From Glycomyces buryatensis (GTDB lineage Bacteria > Actinomycetota > Actinomycetes > Mycobacteriales > Micromonosporaceae), in contig NZ_STGY01000067.1 in assembly GCF_004912275.1 (NCBI RefSeq), positions 119,108 through 183,107 on the forward strand: a DNA stretch of 64,000 nt, in the 5' to 3' direction. A program made the translations under genes and the position numbers. The notes beneath the pieces were generated by a model. The model searched no databases. It was not told where the DNA came from and saw only the letters and a list, made by a program, of their open reading frames with translations. Positions 56,476 to 64,000 of this stretch are shown one piece after another (the stretch's first letter is position 1; each line of letters begins with the position of its first letter).

Positions 56476-58209
56476 ATGCCCGCCTTCGTCTTGGCCATAG
56501 CGGTCCTCTCGCTATTTGCCTGCGGTTTCATCTTCTACTCCCGCTACCTCTCCCAACGGGTCTATCGGCTCGACCCCGATTACGTCACGCCGGCTCACCG
56601 GTTCAATGACGGCGTCGACTTCGTCCCCACCAATAAACACGTCCTCTTCGGACACCACTTCACCTCCGTGGCCGGGGCCGCCCCCATCGTCGGTCCCGCC
56701 ATCGCCGTCTTCTGGGGCTGGCTGCCGGCGCTGCTGTGGATCGTCGTCGGCACCATCGTCGCCGCCGGCGTCCACGACTTCGGCTCGCTCGTACTCTCGG
56801 TGCGCCACCGCGCCAGAGGCATCGGCACCCTGACCAAGGACGTCATCGGCCCCCGCGCCGGAACCCTGTTCCTGGTCATCATCTTCTTCCTGCTCACATT
56901 GGTCAACGCCGTCTTCGCGGTGGTGATCGGGAATCTGCTGGTGGCCAATCCGGGGGCGGTGATCCCGATCTTCGGCGAGATCCCCATCGCCATCGCCATC
57001 GGCTTCTACGTCTACAAGAGGCGGGGTGCCGCCCTCATCCCCAGCCTGCTGGGCGTCGCCGCGCTCTACCTGCTCATCTGGGTCGGGCAGGCCGTCCCGG
57101 TCGACATCGCCCCGCTTGCCGAGGGCCTCGGCATCGAGCAGACCCGCAACGTGTGGATCGTGATCCTGTTCATCTACACCTTCATCGCCTCGCGCATACC
57201 GGTGTGGATGCTGTTGCAGCCCAGGGACTACATCAACTCCCACCAGCTGTACGTCGCCCTCGCGGTCGTGCTGCTGGGCGTCGGGGTCGGCTGGAACACC
57301 ATGGTCGCGCCCGCCCTGAACACCGTCCCCGAGGACAGCCCGAACATCTTCCCGTTCCTGTTCATCACGATCGCGTGCGGCGCGATCTCTGGCTTCCACT
57401 GCCTGGTCTCGTCCGGCACCACCGCCAAGCAGCTCGACAAGGAAACCGACGCCCGCTACGTCGGCTACGGCGGGGCCATCGGCGAGGGCGTGCTGGCACT
57501 GTGCTCGATCCTCGCCGTAAGCGCCGGTGTCGCTGCCACCCAGGCGGACTGGGACACCCTCTACCCGGACTTCGCGACCGCCTCGGGCGGTGCCGTCGGC
57601 AACTTCGTCAACGGCGTCGCGGTCTTCGCGAGCAATATCGGGATCCCGATGGACTACGCGGTGATCTTCGCCGCCGTCGTCGTCATCTCGTTCGCGGCGA
57701 CCACGATGGACACCGGGGTCCGGTTGCAGCGCTATGTGGTCCAGGAGATCGCGGAGCTGGCCGGTTGGCGGGTACTGAAGAACAACCTCAATCTCGCCGG
57801 ACTCATCGCCGTGTCGATCCCGATGGCCTTGGCGCTCATGCCAGGCGGTGAGGACTCCGGCTACGCGTTCGGGGTGCTGTGGCAGCTCTTCGGCACCACC
57901 AACCAGCTGCTGGCCGGGCTGGCGCTGGCCGTCATCGCCGTGTGGGTGACCAAGCGGCGGTCGAACCCGGTCGCGATCCTGGTGCCGCTGGTGTTCCTGG
58001 TCGGCATGACCGTCTGGGCCCTGATCGTCAACCTGGGCAAGTTCATCGAGGCCGAGGAGTGGGTGCTCGCGCCCCTGGACGGGATCATCTTCGTGCTGGC
58101 GATCTGGATGATCATCGAGGCCGCCCGCGCCCTGGCCACGGCCTGGCCCGACCGGAAGGGACCGGCCCGCCCGGCCCCGTCGGAGGAGATGGAGGAGGTC
58201 GCCGACTAA
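56476..58209 (+). CDS. cstA: Carbon starvation protein CstA (peptide/pyruvate transporter family)
   Basis: A 577-residue polytopic membrane protein of the CstA family, members of which import pyruvate or peptides. Marks are YSRYLSQRVYRLDPDYVTPA, the FVPTNKHVLFGHHFTSVAGAAPIVGPAIAVFWGW signature, DFGSLVLSVRHRARGIG, FHCLVSSGTTAKQLDKETDARYVGYGG and a C-terminal ALMPGGEDSGYAFGVLWQLFGTTNQLLAGL. ATG 56476 has GAGGAG 8 nt upstream. It is transcribed alone from the promoter above and ends at a shared terminator. Confidence 0.95.
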   Translation: MPAFVLAIAVLSLFACGFIFYSRYLSQRVYRLDPDYVTPAHRFNDGVDFVPTNKHVLFGHHFTSVAGAAPIVGPAIAVFWGWLPALLWIVVGTIVAAGVHDFGSLVLSVRHRARGIGTLTKDVIGPRAGTLFLVIIFFLLTLVNAVFAVVIGNLLVANPGAVIPIFGEIPIAIAIGFYVYKRRGAALIPSLLGVAALYLLIWVGQAVPVDIAPLAEGLGIEQTRNVWIVILFIYTFIASRIPVWMLLQPRDYINSHQLYVALAVVLLGVGVGWNTMVAPALNTVPEDSPNIFPFLFITIACGAISGFHCLVSSGTTAKQLDKETDARYVGYGGAIGEGVLALCSILAVSAGVAATQADWDTLYPDFATASGGAVGNFVNGVAVFASNIGIPMDYAVIFAAVVVISFAATTMDTGVRLQRYVVQEIAELAGWRVLKNNLNLAGLIAVSIPMALALMPGGEDSGYAFGVLWQLFGTTNQLLAGLALAVIAVWVTKRRSNPVAILVPLVFLVGMTVWALIVNLGKFIEAEEWVLAPLDGIIFVLAIWMIIEAARALATAWPDRKGPARPAPSEEMEEVAD

Positions 58210-58237
58210 GTCGCGCAACACTCTGCCCCAATAGCAG

Positions 58238-58277
58238 CGGCGGGGCCGTCGCACCATTTGGTGCCGCGGCCCCGCCG
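58238..58277. terminator. Bidirectional terminator between cstA and the kinase gene
   Basis: An outer 10-bp GC stem (58238-58247 with 58268-58277) plus an inner 5-bp stem (58251-58255 with 58260-58264) around an ATTT loop, located between the convergent cstA and kinase genes. Confidence 0.75.
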
Positions 58278-58290
58278 TTGGTCTCTGGCC

Positions 58291-59694
58291 CTAGTCTTCC
58301 GCCTCGGGGGTATCGCTGCCACCGCCGCCGCCACCGTCGTCGGTCGTCGGATCGGTGGGAGGCGGCTCCTCGGAGGTCGTCTCCTCAGCGGTGGTCTCCT
58401 CGGGGGTCGTCTCCTCCGGAGTCGTCTCTTCCTCGGTGGTGGGCTCTTCCTCGGTGGTGGGCTCTTCCTCCGTGGTCGGTTCCCAGTCGTCGGTGTCCTC
58501 CTGCGGCTCCTCGGAGGTCTCCTCCTCGGTGGGAGACTCAGTCTCGGAGGGCGATTCGGACTCGCTGCTGGTCGAGTCGGTGTCGACATCGCCGCGCGGA
58601 TTCTCGTCGGTCCACGGGCTCCAGATGAGCAGGACGATGAGGATCACCGCGGCGGTGACGGCACCGGTGATGGCCCAGGCCGTGGCATGACCCTTGCCCT
58701 TCTGGTCCTGGGCGATCTGGCCGGTCGGCTGCTCGGCCGTGATGGAGTGGGGCTGCGTGTTGTAGGCACCGGCAGCGGCGGCGCCGCCACCGAGCATCGT
58801 GGTCGCGTCGGAGCCGAGGAACTGGGTGGCGCCGTCGGGCGGGGTCGACGGGACCGGGATGCCACCGGTGAGGACCCGGCCCTCGCGGGCCGAGATGGCC
58901 ATGTCGGCGGCCGAGTTGAAGCGGGCGCGGGGGTCCTTCTGCAGCGATTGCAGGACGACCTGAGCGATGCCCGGCGGAATGTCGCGAGAGAGCGGCGGCG
59001 GGGCCTGCGTCATGTGGCCGTTCATGACCGCCACGGGCGTGTCCGAGACGAACGGCGGGCTGCCCATGAGGCACTCGTAGGCGACGACGCCCAGCGAGTA
59101 CAGGTCGCTCGCGCCGGTGAGCTCGGCGCCGTTGAGCTGCTCGGGCGAGGCGTAGGCGAGCGTGCCCATGACCGTGCCGGTCTCGGTCAGCCCCGAGGCG
59201 CCGCGAGCGGCGGCGATGCCGAAGTCGACGATCTTCGCCACGCCGGTGGACTCGTCCACGAGCAGGTTGGCGGGCTTGATGTCACGGTGGATGATGTCGG
59301 CCCGGTGCGCCACCTCCAGCGCATCGGCGGCGGTCGCGACGATCCGCATGACCTCCTGGGGCGGAAGCGCTCCGCGGTCGCGCAGGATCTCAGCGAGGGA
59401 ACGGCCGCGCACCAGCTCCATAATCAGGTAGGAGACGAGGCCGTCGGCGCTCTCCTCCTCGCCGTAGTCGTAGAGCGCGACGATGCCGGGCGACTGCAGG
59501 GCTGCGACGGCCCGGGCCTCCAGCTGAAAGCGGGTACGAAATTTGTCATTGCCGGACAGTCCAGCGTGGAGTATCTTAATAGCGACAGCGCGGCCGAGGC
59601 GGGTGTCAGTACCCTTCCACACCTCGCCCATGCCGCCTGCTGCAAGCCGCTCATCCAATCGATAGCGACCCGCCACCAAGGTCCCGCTCTGCAC
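58291..59694 (-). CDS. Transmembrane Ser/Thr protein kinase (PknB-like, no PASTA)
   Basis: A 467-residue kinase. GTG 59694 is chosen because GAGGAG lies 10 nt upstream; the kinase fold starts at once: LVAGRYRLDERLAAGGMGEV (P-loop), AVAIKIL (Lys), IIHRDIKPANLLVD (catalytic Asp), VDFGIAAA (DFG) and GTLAYASPEQL (APE). After a linker there is one membrane helix (WAITGAVTAAVILIVLLIW) and an external tail of about 95 residues that is almost entirely Glu/Thr/Ser/Pro with repeated EEPTTE units. There are no PASTA domains, so ligand sensing by muropeptides is unlikely. It is transcribed convergently with cstA. Confidence 0.93.
   Translation of the reverse strand: MQSGTLVAGRYRLDERLAAGGMGEVWKGTDTRLGRAVAIKILHAGLSGNDKFRTRFQLEARAVAALQSPGIVALYDYGEEESADGLVSYLIMELVRGRSLAEILRDRGALPPQEVMRIVATAADALEVAHRADIIHRDIKPANLLVDESTGVAKIVDFGIAAARGASGLTETGTVMGTLAYASPEQLNGAELTGASDLYSLGVVAYECLMGSPPFVSDTPVAVMNGHMTQAPPPLSRDIPPGIAQVVLQSLQKDPRARFNSAADMAISAREGRVLTGGIPVPSTPPDGATQFLGSDATTMLGGGAAAAGAYNTQPHSITAEQPTGQIAQDQKGKGHATAWAITGAVTAAVILIVLLIWSPWTDENPRGDVDTDSTSSESESPSETESPTEEETSEEPQEDTDDWEPTTEEEPTTEEEPTTEEETTPEETTPEETTAEETTSEEPPPTDPTTDDGGGGGGSDTPEAED
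58427..58480. repeat. 18-bp tandem repeat in the kinase stalk
   Basis: Three tandem 18-nt units (58427-58444, 58445-58462 identical; 58463-58480 slightly diverged) encode the PTTEEE repeats of the external kinase tail. Shorter 15-nt relatives continue to about 58360. Such repeats vary in number between strains. Confidence 0.8.
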
Positions 59695-59842
59695 CTCGAA
59701 CCCGCTCCTCTTACTCCTGCGTCGACCGGTTGTTAGATATACCAGGCAATGCATGAGCTCCGATCGCAACCCAGCGGTCTCCTACCGGCTGGAATCGCTT
59801 GAGGGGCAAGCGGGCGCATGCTAATCCACAACAAATGGGCGA

Positions 59843-59867
59843 CGGCCCGAGCCGAGGGCTCGGGCCG
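59843..59867 (-). terminator. Intrinsic terminator of aspS
   Basis: 11-nt perfect arms (59843-59853 and 59857-59867) with a GAG loop, 21 nt downstream of the aspS stop. Confidence 0.8.
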
Positions 59868-59887
59868 CTCACTATGCCATCGTAGGG

Positions 59888-61669
59888 CTACTCGTCCAGC
59901 TCGTGTTCCTCCGACTCCGGGACGAAGTCGATTCCAGCCTCTTCCCGCTGCTCAGGGGTGATCGGCGTGGGAGCGGAGGTGAGCGGATCGAAGCCGCCAC
60001 CGGTCTTGGGGAAGGCGATGACCTCACGGATCGAGTCGGCCCCGGACAGCAGCGTGCAGATGCGGTCCATGCCGAAGGCGATGCCGCCGTGGGGCGGGGC
60101 GCCGTACTTCAGACCGTCGAGCAGGAAGCCGAACTTCTCCTGGGCCTCCTCCTTGCTGATGCCGAGGAAGTCGAAGACGCGGCTCTGGACCTTCGAGTCG
60201 TGGATACGGATCGAACCGCCGCCGAGCTCGTTGCCGTTGCAGACCATGTCGTACGCGTAGGTGAGCGCGTTCGCCGGGTCGGCCTCGAACTTGTCGATCC
60301 ACTCGGGGTTCGGCGAGGTGAACGGGTGGTGCGGGGAGGTCCAGCCGCCGTCGTCGGTGCGCTCGAACATCGGGAAGTCGACCACCCAGCAGAACGCCCA
60401 CGCCTCGGGGTCGATGAGCCCGCAGCGCTTGCCGATCTCCAGGCGGGCCGCGCCGAGCAGCTCCTGGGCGTCGCGGCGGTCGGGCGAGGCGGCGAAGAAG
60501 ACCGCGTCGCCCGCCTTGGCGCCGACGGCGTCGGCGAGTCCGGCCAGGTGCTCCTCGGAGAGGTTCTTCGCGACGGGGCCCTTCGGCTCGCCGGTCTCGG
60601 CGTTGAAGACGATGTAGGCGAGGCCCTTGGCGCCGCGCGCCTTGGCCCAGTCCTGCCAGCCGTCGAGCTCCTTGCGGGTCTGCGAGGCGCCGCCGGGCAT
60701 GACGACCGCACCGACGTAGCCGCCGGCCTCGATCGCACCGGAGAAGACTCGGAACTCGGTGCCGCTCAGGTATTCGGTGAGCTCCACCAGTTCCTGGCCG
60801 AACCGCAGGTCGGGGCGGTCGGAGCCGAAACGGTCCATCGACTCGTGATAGGTGAGCTTCGGCAGCGGGCTCGCCATCTCGTAACCGGCCAGCTCCTTCC
60901 AGGCGGCGCCGATCAGGCGCTCGCTGAGCTCGATGACGTCCTCCTGCGTGACGAACGAGGCCTCGATGTCGAGCTGCGTGAACTCGGGCTGGCGGTCGGC
61001 GCGGAAGTCCTCGTCGCGGTAGCAGCGCGCGATCTGGAAGTACTTCTCGAAGCCGCCGACCATGAGCAGCTGCTTGAACAGCTGCGGGGACTGCGGCAGG
61101 GCGTACCAGGATCCGGGCTGAAGGCGGACCGGGACGAGGAAGTCGCGGGCGCCCTCGGGGGTCGAGCGGGTCAGCGTCGGGGTCTCGATCTCGACGTAGT
61201 CGTCTTCGGAGAGAAGGTTCCGGAAGATCTGGTTCGCCCTGGAGCGCAGGCGCATCGCTGCGGCGGGGCCGCTGCGGCGCAGGTCCAGGTAGCGGTGGCG
61301 CAGGCGCACGTCCTCGGAGACCTCGACGTGGTCGTCGATCTGGAACGGCAACGGCGCGGACTCGGAGAGGACCTTGAGCTCGGTGGCGTTGATCTCGATC
61401 TCGCCGGTGGCGAGCTTGTCGTTCACGCTCTCGGCCGGACGGCGGTTGACCGTGCCGGTGACGGAGATGCAGAACTCGTTGCGCAACTCGTGCGCGACTT
61501 TGGCGGCCTCGGAGTCGCGGAAGACGACCTGGACGACGCCCGAAGCGTCGCGCAGATCAACGAACTCCACCCCGCCGTGATCGCGGCGACGAGCCACCCA
61601 TCCGGCGAGGGTGACTTGCTGGTCGACGTCAGCGGCACTCAAAGCGCCGGCGAGGTGTGTCCGATACAC
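59888..61669 (-). CDS. aspS: Aspartate-tRNA ligase
   Basis: A 593-residue class IIb synthetase. N-terminal OB-fold anticodon domain ([23 protein letters not shown]), class II motif 2 [22 protein letters not shown], an inserted GAD domain (about 290-420), and motif 3 [19 protein letters not shown] 61669 has GAGGAG 10 nt upstream. It stands alone with its own terminator. Confidence 0.97.
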   Translation of the reverse strand: MYRTHLAGALSAADVDQQVTLAGWVARRRDHGGVEFVDLRDASGVVQVVFRDSEAAKVAHELRNEFCISVTGTVNRRPAESVNDKLATGEIEINATELKVLSESAPLPFQIDDHVEVSEDVRLRHRYLDLRRSGPAAAMRLRSRANQIFRNLLSEDDYVEIETPTLTRSTPEGARDFLVPVRLQPGSWYALPQSPQLFKQLLMVGGFEKYFQIARCYRDEDFRADRQPEFTQLDIEASFVTQEDVIELSERLIGAAWKELAGYEMASPLPKLTYHESMDRFGSDRPDLRFGQELVELTEYLSGTEFRVFSGAIEAGGYVGAVVMPGGASQTRKELDGWQDWAKARGAKGLAYIVFNAETGEPKGPVAKNLSEEHLAGLADAVGAKAGDAVFFAASPDRRDAQELLGAARLEIGKRCGLIDPEAWAFCWVVDFPMFERTDDGGWTSPHHPFTSPNPEWIDKFEADPANALTYAYDMVCNGNELGGGSIRIHDSKVQSRVFDFLGISKEEAQEKFGFLLDGLKYGAPPHGGIAFGMDRICTLLSGADSIREVIAFPKTGGGFDPLTSAPTPITPEQREEAGIDFVPESEEHELDE

Positions 61670-62026
61670 GGGCTCAATACTCCTCGGAGGTATCAGGTGG
61701 ATGAACGGTGGCTGTTGGTCCCATTGTCAGGGTTCCCAGCACCAGCAGCAATCGTATATCCGCCCGCCTCGCGCCCCGGCACCCACGCCGCTGAGCAAGG
61801 CCCACCCCACAACGAGGCCGGGCGACCCGACTAGGAATGCGGGCCGGGCATCGCGCTGCGCGAGTGGGCTCGTTCAGTTCTTGAACGGGTGGCGATCGAT
61901 CGCCACTTGCCTCGCGAGCAGGTTTCCCCATCAGGGCGCCGACGCGCTGCTGAGTTCCGACCTCAGTGCGCAAGCGCACAACTGTGCCCTTCCTTCAGCG
62001 CGCAAGCGCACTACTGCGCTTCTACT
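61670..62026. other. Intergenic region between aspS and the HEPN gene
   Basis: 357 nt that hold the aspS ribosome site and presumably its promoter on one side and two of three 32-bp repeat units on the other. A 101-codon frame on the minus strand (61979-61674) has no ribosome site and a composition unlike a protein; no tRNA was recognised. Confidence 0.5.
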
Positions 62027-62044
62027 TCACCGCGCAAGCGCACT
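61964..62044. repeat. Three-copy 32-bp tandem repeat with palindromic core
   Basis: TCAxxGCGCAAGCGCAC recurs at 61964, 61996 and 62028, exactly 32 bp apart; the 15-nt intervals are also related (xACTGxGC...CT). Each core is a GCGCAAGCGC-type palindrome. The third copy overlaps the end of the HEPN gene and encodes its SALAR C-terminus. Confidence 0.85.
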
Positions 62045-62533
62045 GAAGCCGAGCAACCTGACCACCACGTCGAGGAAACGGCGGGCGTCGGCGACGATCG
62101 CATCGGCCTCCTCGGCGGTCACGATGTCCGGGATGCCCGCTTGGGCGAGCACCCGTTTGCGCGCGGTTCTGGCGAAGTGGGAAGCCCACTCCTCCAGCTC
62201 GGGTGCGGCGCCCTGCAGGAGTTCCCAGGTACTCGATGGCCGTCCGGGGCGGCGTCTGCCGGCCGCGTCGCCCGCTCTCACTGCGAGCACCGCAACCGCC
62301 ACACGCAAGGCGGCCATGTGCGCCTCGGCGTAGCGCTGGCCGGGTCGCGACTGTTCGGCGGCGTCGTCCAGGTCTTGGCGGGCGGTCGATAGCAGTTGCA
62401 GCGGCGAGCGGTTGGGGAGCTGGTCGGCGGGAATACGCAGACGGGAATTCGAGACCGTCCCAGCCTGGACAAGTCGCGCCGTGGTGACGCCGCGGCTCGC
62501 CGCTCTGGTGGAACCGGGTCGAGAAGCTGCCAT
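62027..62533 (-). CDS. SAV_6107-type HEPN-domain protein
   Basis: A 168-residue protein similar to the SAV_6107 family of HEPN proteins of actinobacteria. The start ATG 62533 has AAGGAGG 6 nt upstream. The N-terminal 55 residues are basic and probably disordered; then an all-helical region SPLQLLSTARQDLDDAAE, RYAEAHMAALRVAVAVLAVRAG, STWELLQGAAPELEEWASHFA and VTAEEADAIVADARRFLDVV follows. The family's R-x4-6-H type RNase motif is not obvious. A perfect SOS box lies 22 nt upstream. The last residues (SALAR) come from a repeat unit. Confidence 0.85.
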   Translation of the reverse strand: MAASRPGSTRAASRGVTTARLVQAGTVSNSRLRIPADQLPNRSPLQLLSTARQDLDDAAEQSRPGQRYAEAHMAALRVAVAVLAVRAGDAAGRRRPGRPSSTWELLQGAAPELEEWASHFARTARKRVLAQAGIPDIVTAEEADAIVADARRFLDVVVRLLGFSALAR

Positions 62534-62554
62534 GTCGGCCTCCTTAACCAATGT

Positions 62555-62570
62555 TCGAACTTGCGTTCGA
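62555..62570 (-). promoter_or_regulatory. Perfect mycobacterial-type LexA (SOS) box
   Basis: The 16-mer TCGAAC-N4-GTTCGA matches the actinobacterial LexA operator at all twelve defined positions. It lies 22-37 nt upstream of the HEPN start codon, where bound LexA would block transcription until DNA damage. Confidence 0.8.
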
Positions 62571-62680
62571 GAGTTATGGAACCACAGGGGTACGACAATT
62601 CCAACCCCCAGCATTACCGCGAAGCACCGAAAAACTACGGACTGTCCAAGATTTGACAGTGAATACGTTGCCGCGCAAAG

Positions 62681-62718
62681 CAAAAGCGGGCCACGAATCT
62701 TTCGATTCGCGACCCGCT
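62681..62718 (-). terminator. Intrinsic terminator of the TPR gene
   Basis: On the minus strand, 15-nt arms (62718-62704 and 62699-62685) pair fully with two G-U wobbles around a GAAA loop and are followed by TTTTGCTTTG. Confidence 0.88.
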
Positions 62719-62797
62719 CGGGTCAGAAAATTCGAACACCTGACCGCGGTTCTGCGGTCCGGCTTCGAACAGGGCCCTCTCGGATCCGCTGCGGCGG

Positions 62798-63223
62798 CTA
62801 CTCCGCGGCGATCTCGTCGATCATGCGCAGGTGTCCCCGTGCCTCGTCGGCCCGGTTCAGGCGCTCCAGCGTCCGTCCCAGCAGGCGGCGGGCGTAGAAG
62901 TCGGCCGGGTTGGCCTCGACCATCTTCTCGGCCAGCGCCAGCGCCTTGTTCAGCTGCGCCGACTTGAAGTAGGCACGCGCCGCCGTCAGCTGCACGTCCG
63001 GGTGGTCCGGGTGGTCGCGCAGCAGCGGCTCCAGGAACTTGAGCGCGGCCAGCGGGTCGCGCTTGGTGAGCATCTCCTCGGCGTCGCGCAGTCGCTGGGT
63101 CTCCTCGGGCACCTGGCGCTCGCGAGCGTCGGAGTCGATGAAGGCGGCGATCTGGTCGTCCGTGATTTGGTCATGGCGCATTCCGCGTCCAACGCCCTCC
63201 GGACGTGAGGCATTCCCGCTCAT
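62798..63223 (-). CDS. Tetratricopeptide-repeat protein
   Basis: A 141-residue soluble protein. Its C-terminal half reads as TPR-like helix pairs: DPLAALKFLEPLLRDHPDHPDVQLTAARAYFKSAQLNKALALAEKMVEANPADFYARRLLGRTLERLNRADEARGHL. The ATG at 63223 overlaps the stop of the upstream membrane-protein gene (ATGA), favouring it over ATG 63181. TPR regions mediate protein contacts; the partner is unknown. Confidence 0.85.
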   Translation of the reverse strand: MSGNASRPEGVGRGMRHDQITDDQIAAFIDSDARERQVPEETQRLRDAEEMLTKRDPLAALKFLEPLLRDHPDHPDVQLTAARAYFKSAQLNKALALAEKMVEANPADFYARRLLGRTLERLNRADEARGHLRMIDEIAAE

Positions 63224-63879
63224 TCGTTGCGGAGGGCGGCTGAGACCACGATCACGAGTTGCAGCAGTCCCAATGCGGCCATGAGCATCCAGGCGGTGGT
63301 CGCGACAGTGACGGCGCCTTCGGTCCACTCGGCGAATTGCGGTCCGCCGGCGAGGGCGACGACGCCGGCCGTGCCGAAGCCGAGGGCGACGACGACTTCG
63401 CGGACCGACCGCTCCCCCAGCGTCGTCATGCCGAGGTCTCGCAGGCCGACCTGTCGCGCCCGCTGCCTGGTGAGAACGTACATCCAGGTGAGGGCGCCGG
63501 TGAGGGCGACGGCCCAGCCGGGCGCGCCGAGGAACCACAGGCCGAGCAGCCAGGCCAGTTCGGCGAGTCTGGCGGCGAGCGGTTCGAAGACCAGGACGCG
63601 CCGGGAGAGCCTGGTCGAGCGGGTCGCCAGGAGCGCGTACGAGGCGTCGGCGAGCGCGGTGATCCCTATGAGCGGCAATGCGACCAGGACGACGGGGCCG
63701 CCGATGAGGACGCAGGCGGGCACGAGGAGTCCGGCGGCGAGTCCGAGGCCGACCACCGCCCCGGGCTGGAATCGTGTTGAGAGGATCGCCCTGCCTACAA
63801 GGGAGTCGGCGGGCACACGGGTGCGCATGAGTGTTGTTCTAGCAGATGACATCGGGCGCGGGCGCACAGCGTCGGACAT
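63220..63879 (-). CDS. Hypothetical polytopic membrane protein
   Basis: A 219-residue protein with about five or six hydrophobic helices ([84 protein letters not shown], and a last TAWMLMAALGLLQLVIVVSAAL). It recalls the membrane topology of CDP-alcohol phosphatidyltransferases, but the DGxxAR...Gx3D motif is absent, so no function is assigned. The start is uncertain (MRTRVPADSLVGRAIL is another candidate). It is co-translated with the TPR gene. Confidence 0.75.
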   Translation of the reverse strand: MSDAVRPRPMSSARTTLMRTRVPADSLVGRAILSTRFQPGAVVGLGLAAGLLVPACVLIGGPVVLVALPLIGITALADASYALLATRSTRLSRRVLVFEPLAARLAELAWLLGLWFLGAPGWAVALTGALTWMYVLTRQRARQVGLRDLGMTTLGERSVREVVVALGFGTAGVVALAGGPQFAEWTEGAVTVATTAWMLMAALGLLQLVIVVSAALRNE

Positions 63880-63988
63880 ACTGGAGCACTCTACGTGTCG
63901 GGCGTGCTACGGCGACGGTTGAGTCGCCCACCCGACAGTTGAGTATGGAAGAGGCCAGCTGGGTGGTCGCCGATTGGGGAGGTCCGCA

Positions 63989-64000
63989 GTGCCCGAGGAT
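63989..64000 (+). CDS. Start of a plus-strand gene cut by the window end
   Basis: A GTG at 63989 is preceded at 6 nt by GGGGAGGT, a good ribosome site, and the window ends four codons later. Divergent orientation from the gene at 63220-63879 would place a promoter region at 63880-63988. Product cannot be judged. Confidence 0.35.

Noticed and set aside
61674..61979. A 101-codon frame upstream of aspS on the minus strand
   Set aside because: No ribosome site, Arg/Pro-rich composition, overlaps the aspS control region and part of the repeat.
61964..62044. A short CRISPR array
   Set aside because: Only three 17-bp units with related 15-bp intervals; spacers are too short and similar, and no cas genes are near.
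63220..63879. CDP-alcohol phosphatidyltransferase
   Set aside because: Topology is similar but the family's Asp-rich motif is missing, so only a membrane protein is claimed.

Overview
The window is high-GC DNA from an actinobacterium (Actinomycetota). The evidence is the tkt-tal-pgi-zwf-opcA-pgl pentose-phosphate cluster, the whiA-yvcK-rapZ-uvrC block, RbpA, an IdeR/DtxR-type iron box, a mycobacterial-type SOS box and frequent GTG starts. Gene order resembles morphologically complex actinomycetes; a Glycomycetaceae-like host is my guess only. Nearly every base is coding, and no rRNA, tRNA or CRISPR array was seen.

Layout. (1) 1-12330, minus strand: four consecutive giant DUF4132 proteins, the first cut by the window edge. 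(2) 12379-21796: heme O synthase (ctaB), divergent from the tkt-tal-pgi-zwf-opcA-pgl operon, which ends in a 20-bp-stem terminator. (3) 21873-31194, minus strand: rbpA, secG, the glycolytic trio gap-pgk-tpiA, whiA-yvcK-rapZ and uvrC. (4) 31276-32202: a RIO-type kinase. (5) 32434-41266, minus strand: one ABC ATPase followed by eight permease genes, i.e. four A/B pairs, with a TnpB element inserted between the first A and the first B. (6) 41318-49251, minus strand: DUF948 protein, small membrane protein, alaS, ruvX, mltG, aroE, then a DCC / small membrane protein / HTTM cassette. (7) 49374-50494: a second TnpB-type gene that has lost the RuvC-II part of its nuclease. (8) 50668-52637: rarA and a membrane protein; divergent from it, 52692-56391, an iron-type ABC importer behind an IdeR-like box; then cstA. 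(9) 58291-63879, minus strand: Ser/Thr protein kinase, aspS, a HEPN-domain gene with a perfect SOS box, a TPR protein and a membrane protein.

How the genes work together. The tkt operon contains the non-oxidative enzymes plus the glucose-6-phosphate dehydrogenase/OpcA/lactonase branch that makes NADPH, while gap-pgk-tpiA supplies lower glycolysis. WhiA, YvcK and RapZ form the conserved actinobacterial regulatory block. The ABC array looks like one export motor serving several alternative permease pairs.

Most noteworthy: the one-ATPase/four-permease-pair array interrupted by a TnpB element that supplies the stop codon of permease A1; the tandem DUF4132 paralogues, one lacking a conserved block; a nuclease-deleted TnpB; an SOS-controlled HEPN gene whose 3' end lies in a 32-bp tandem repeat; and a hairpin plus missing conventional start codon at the iron-importer permease.
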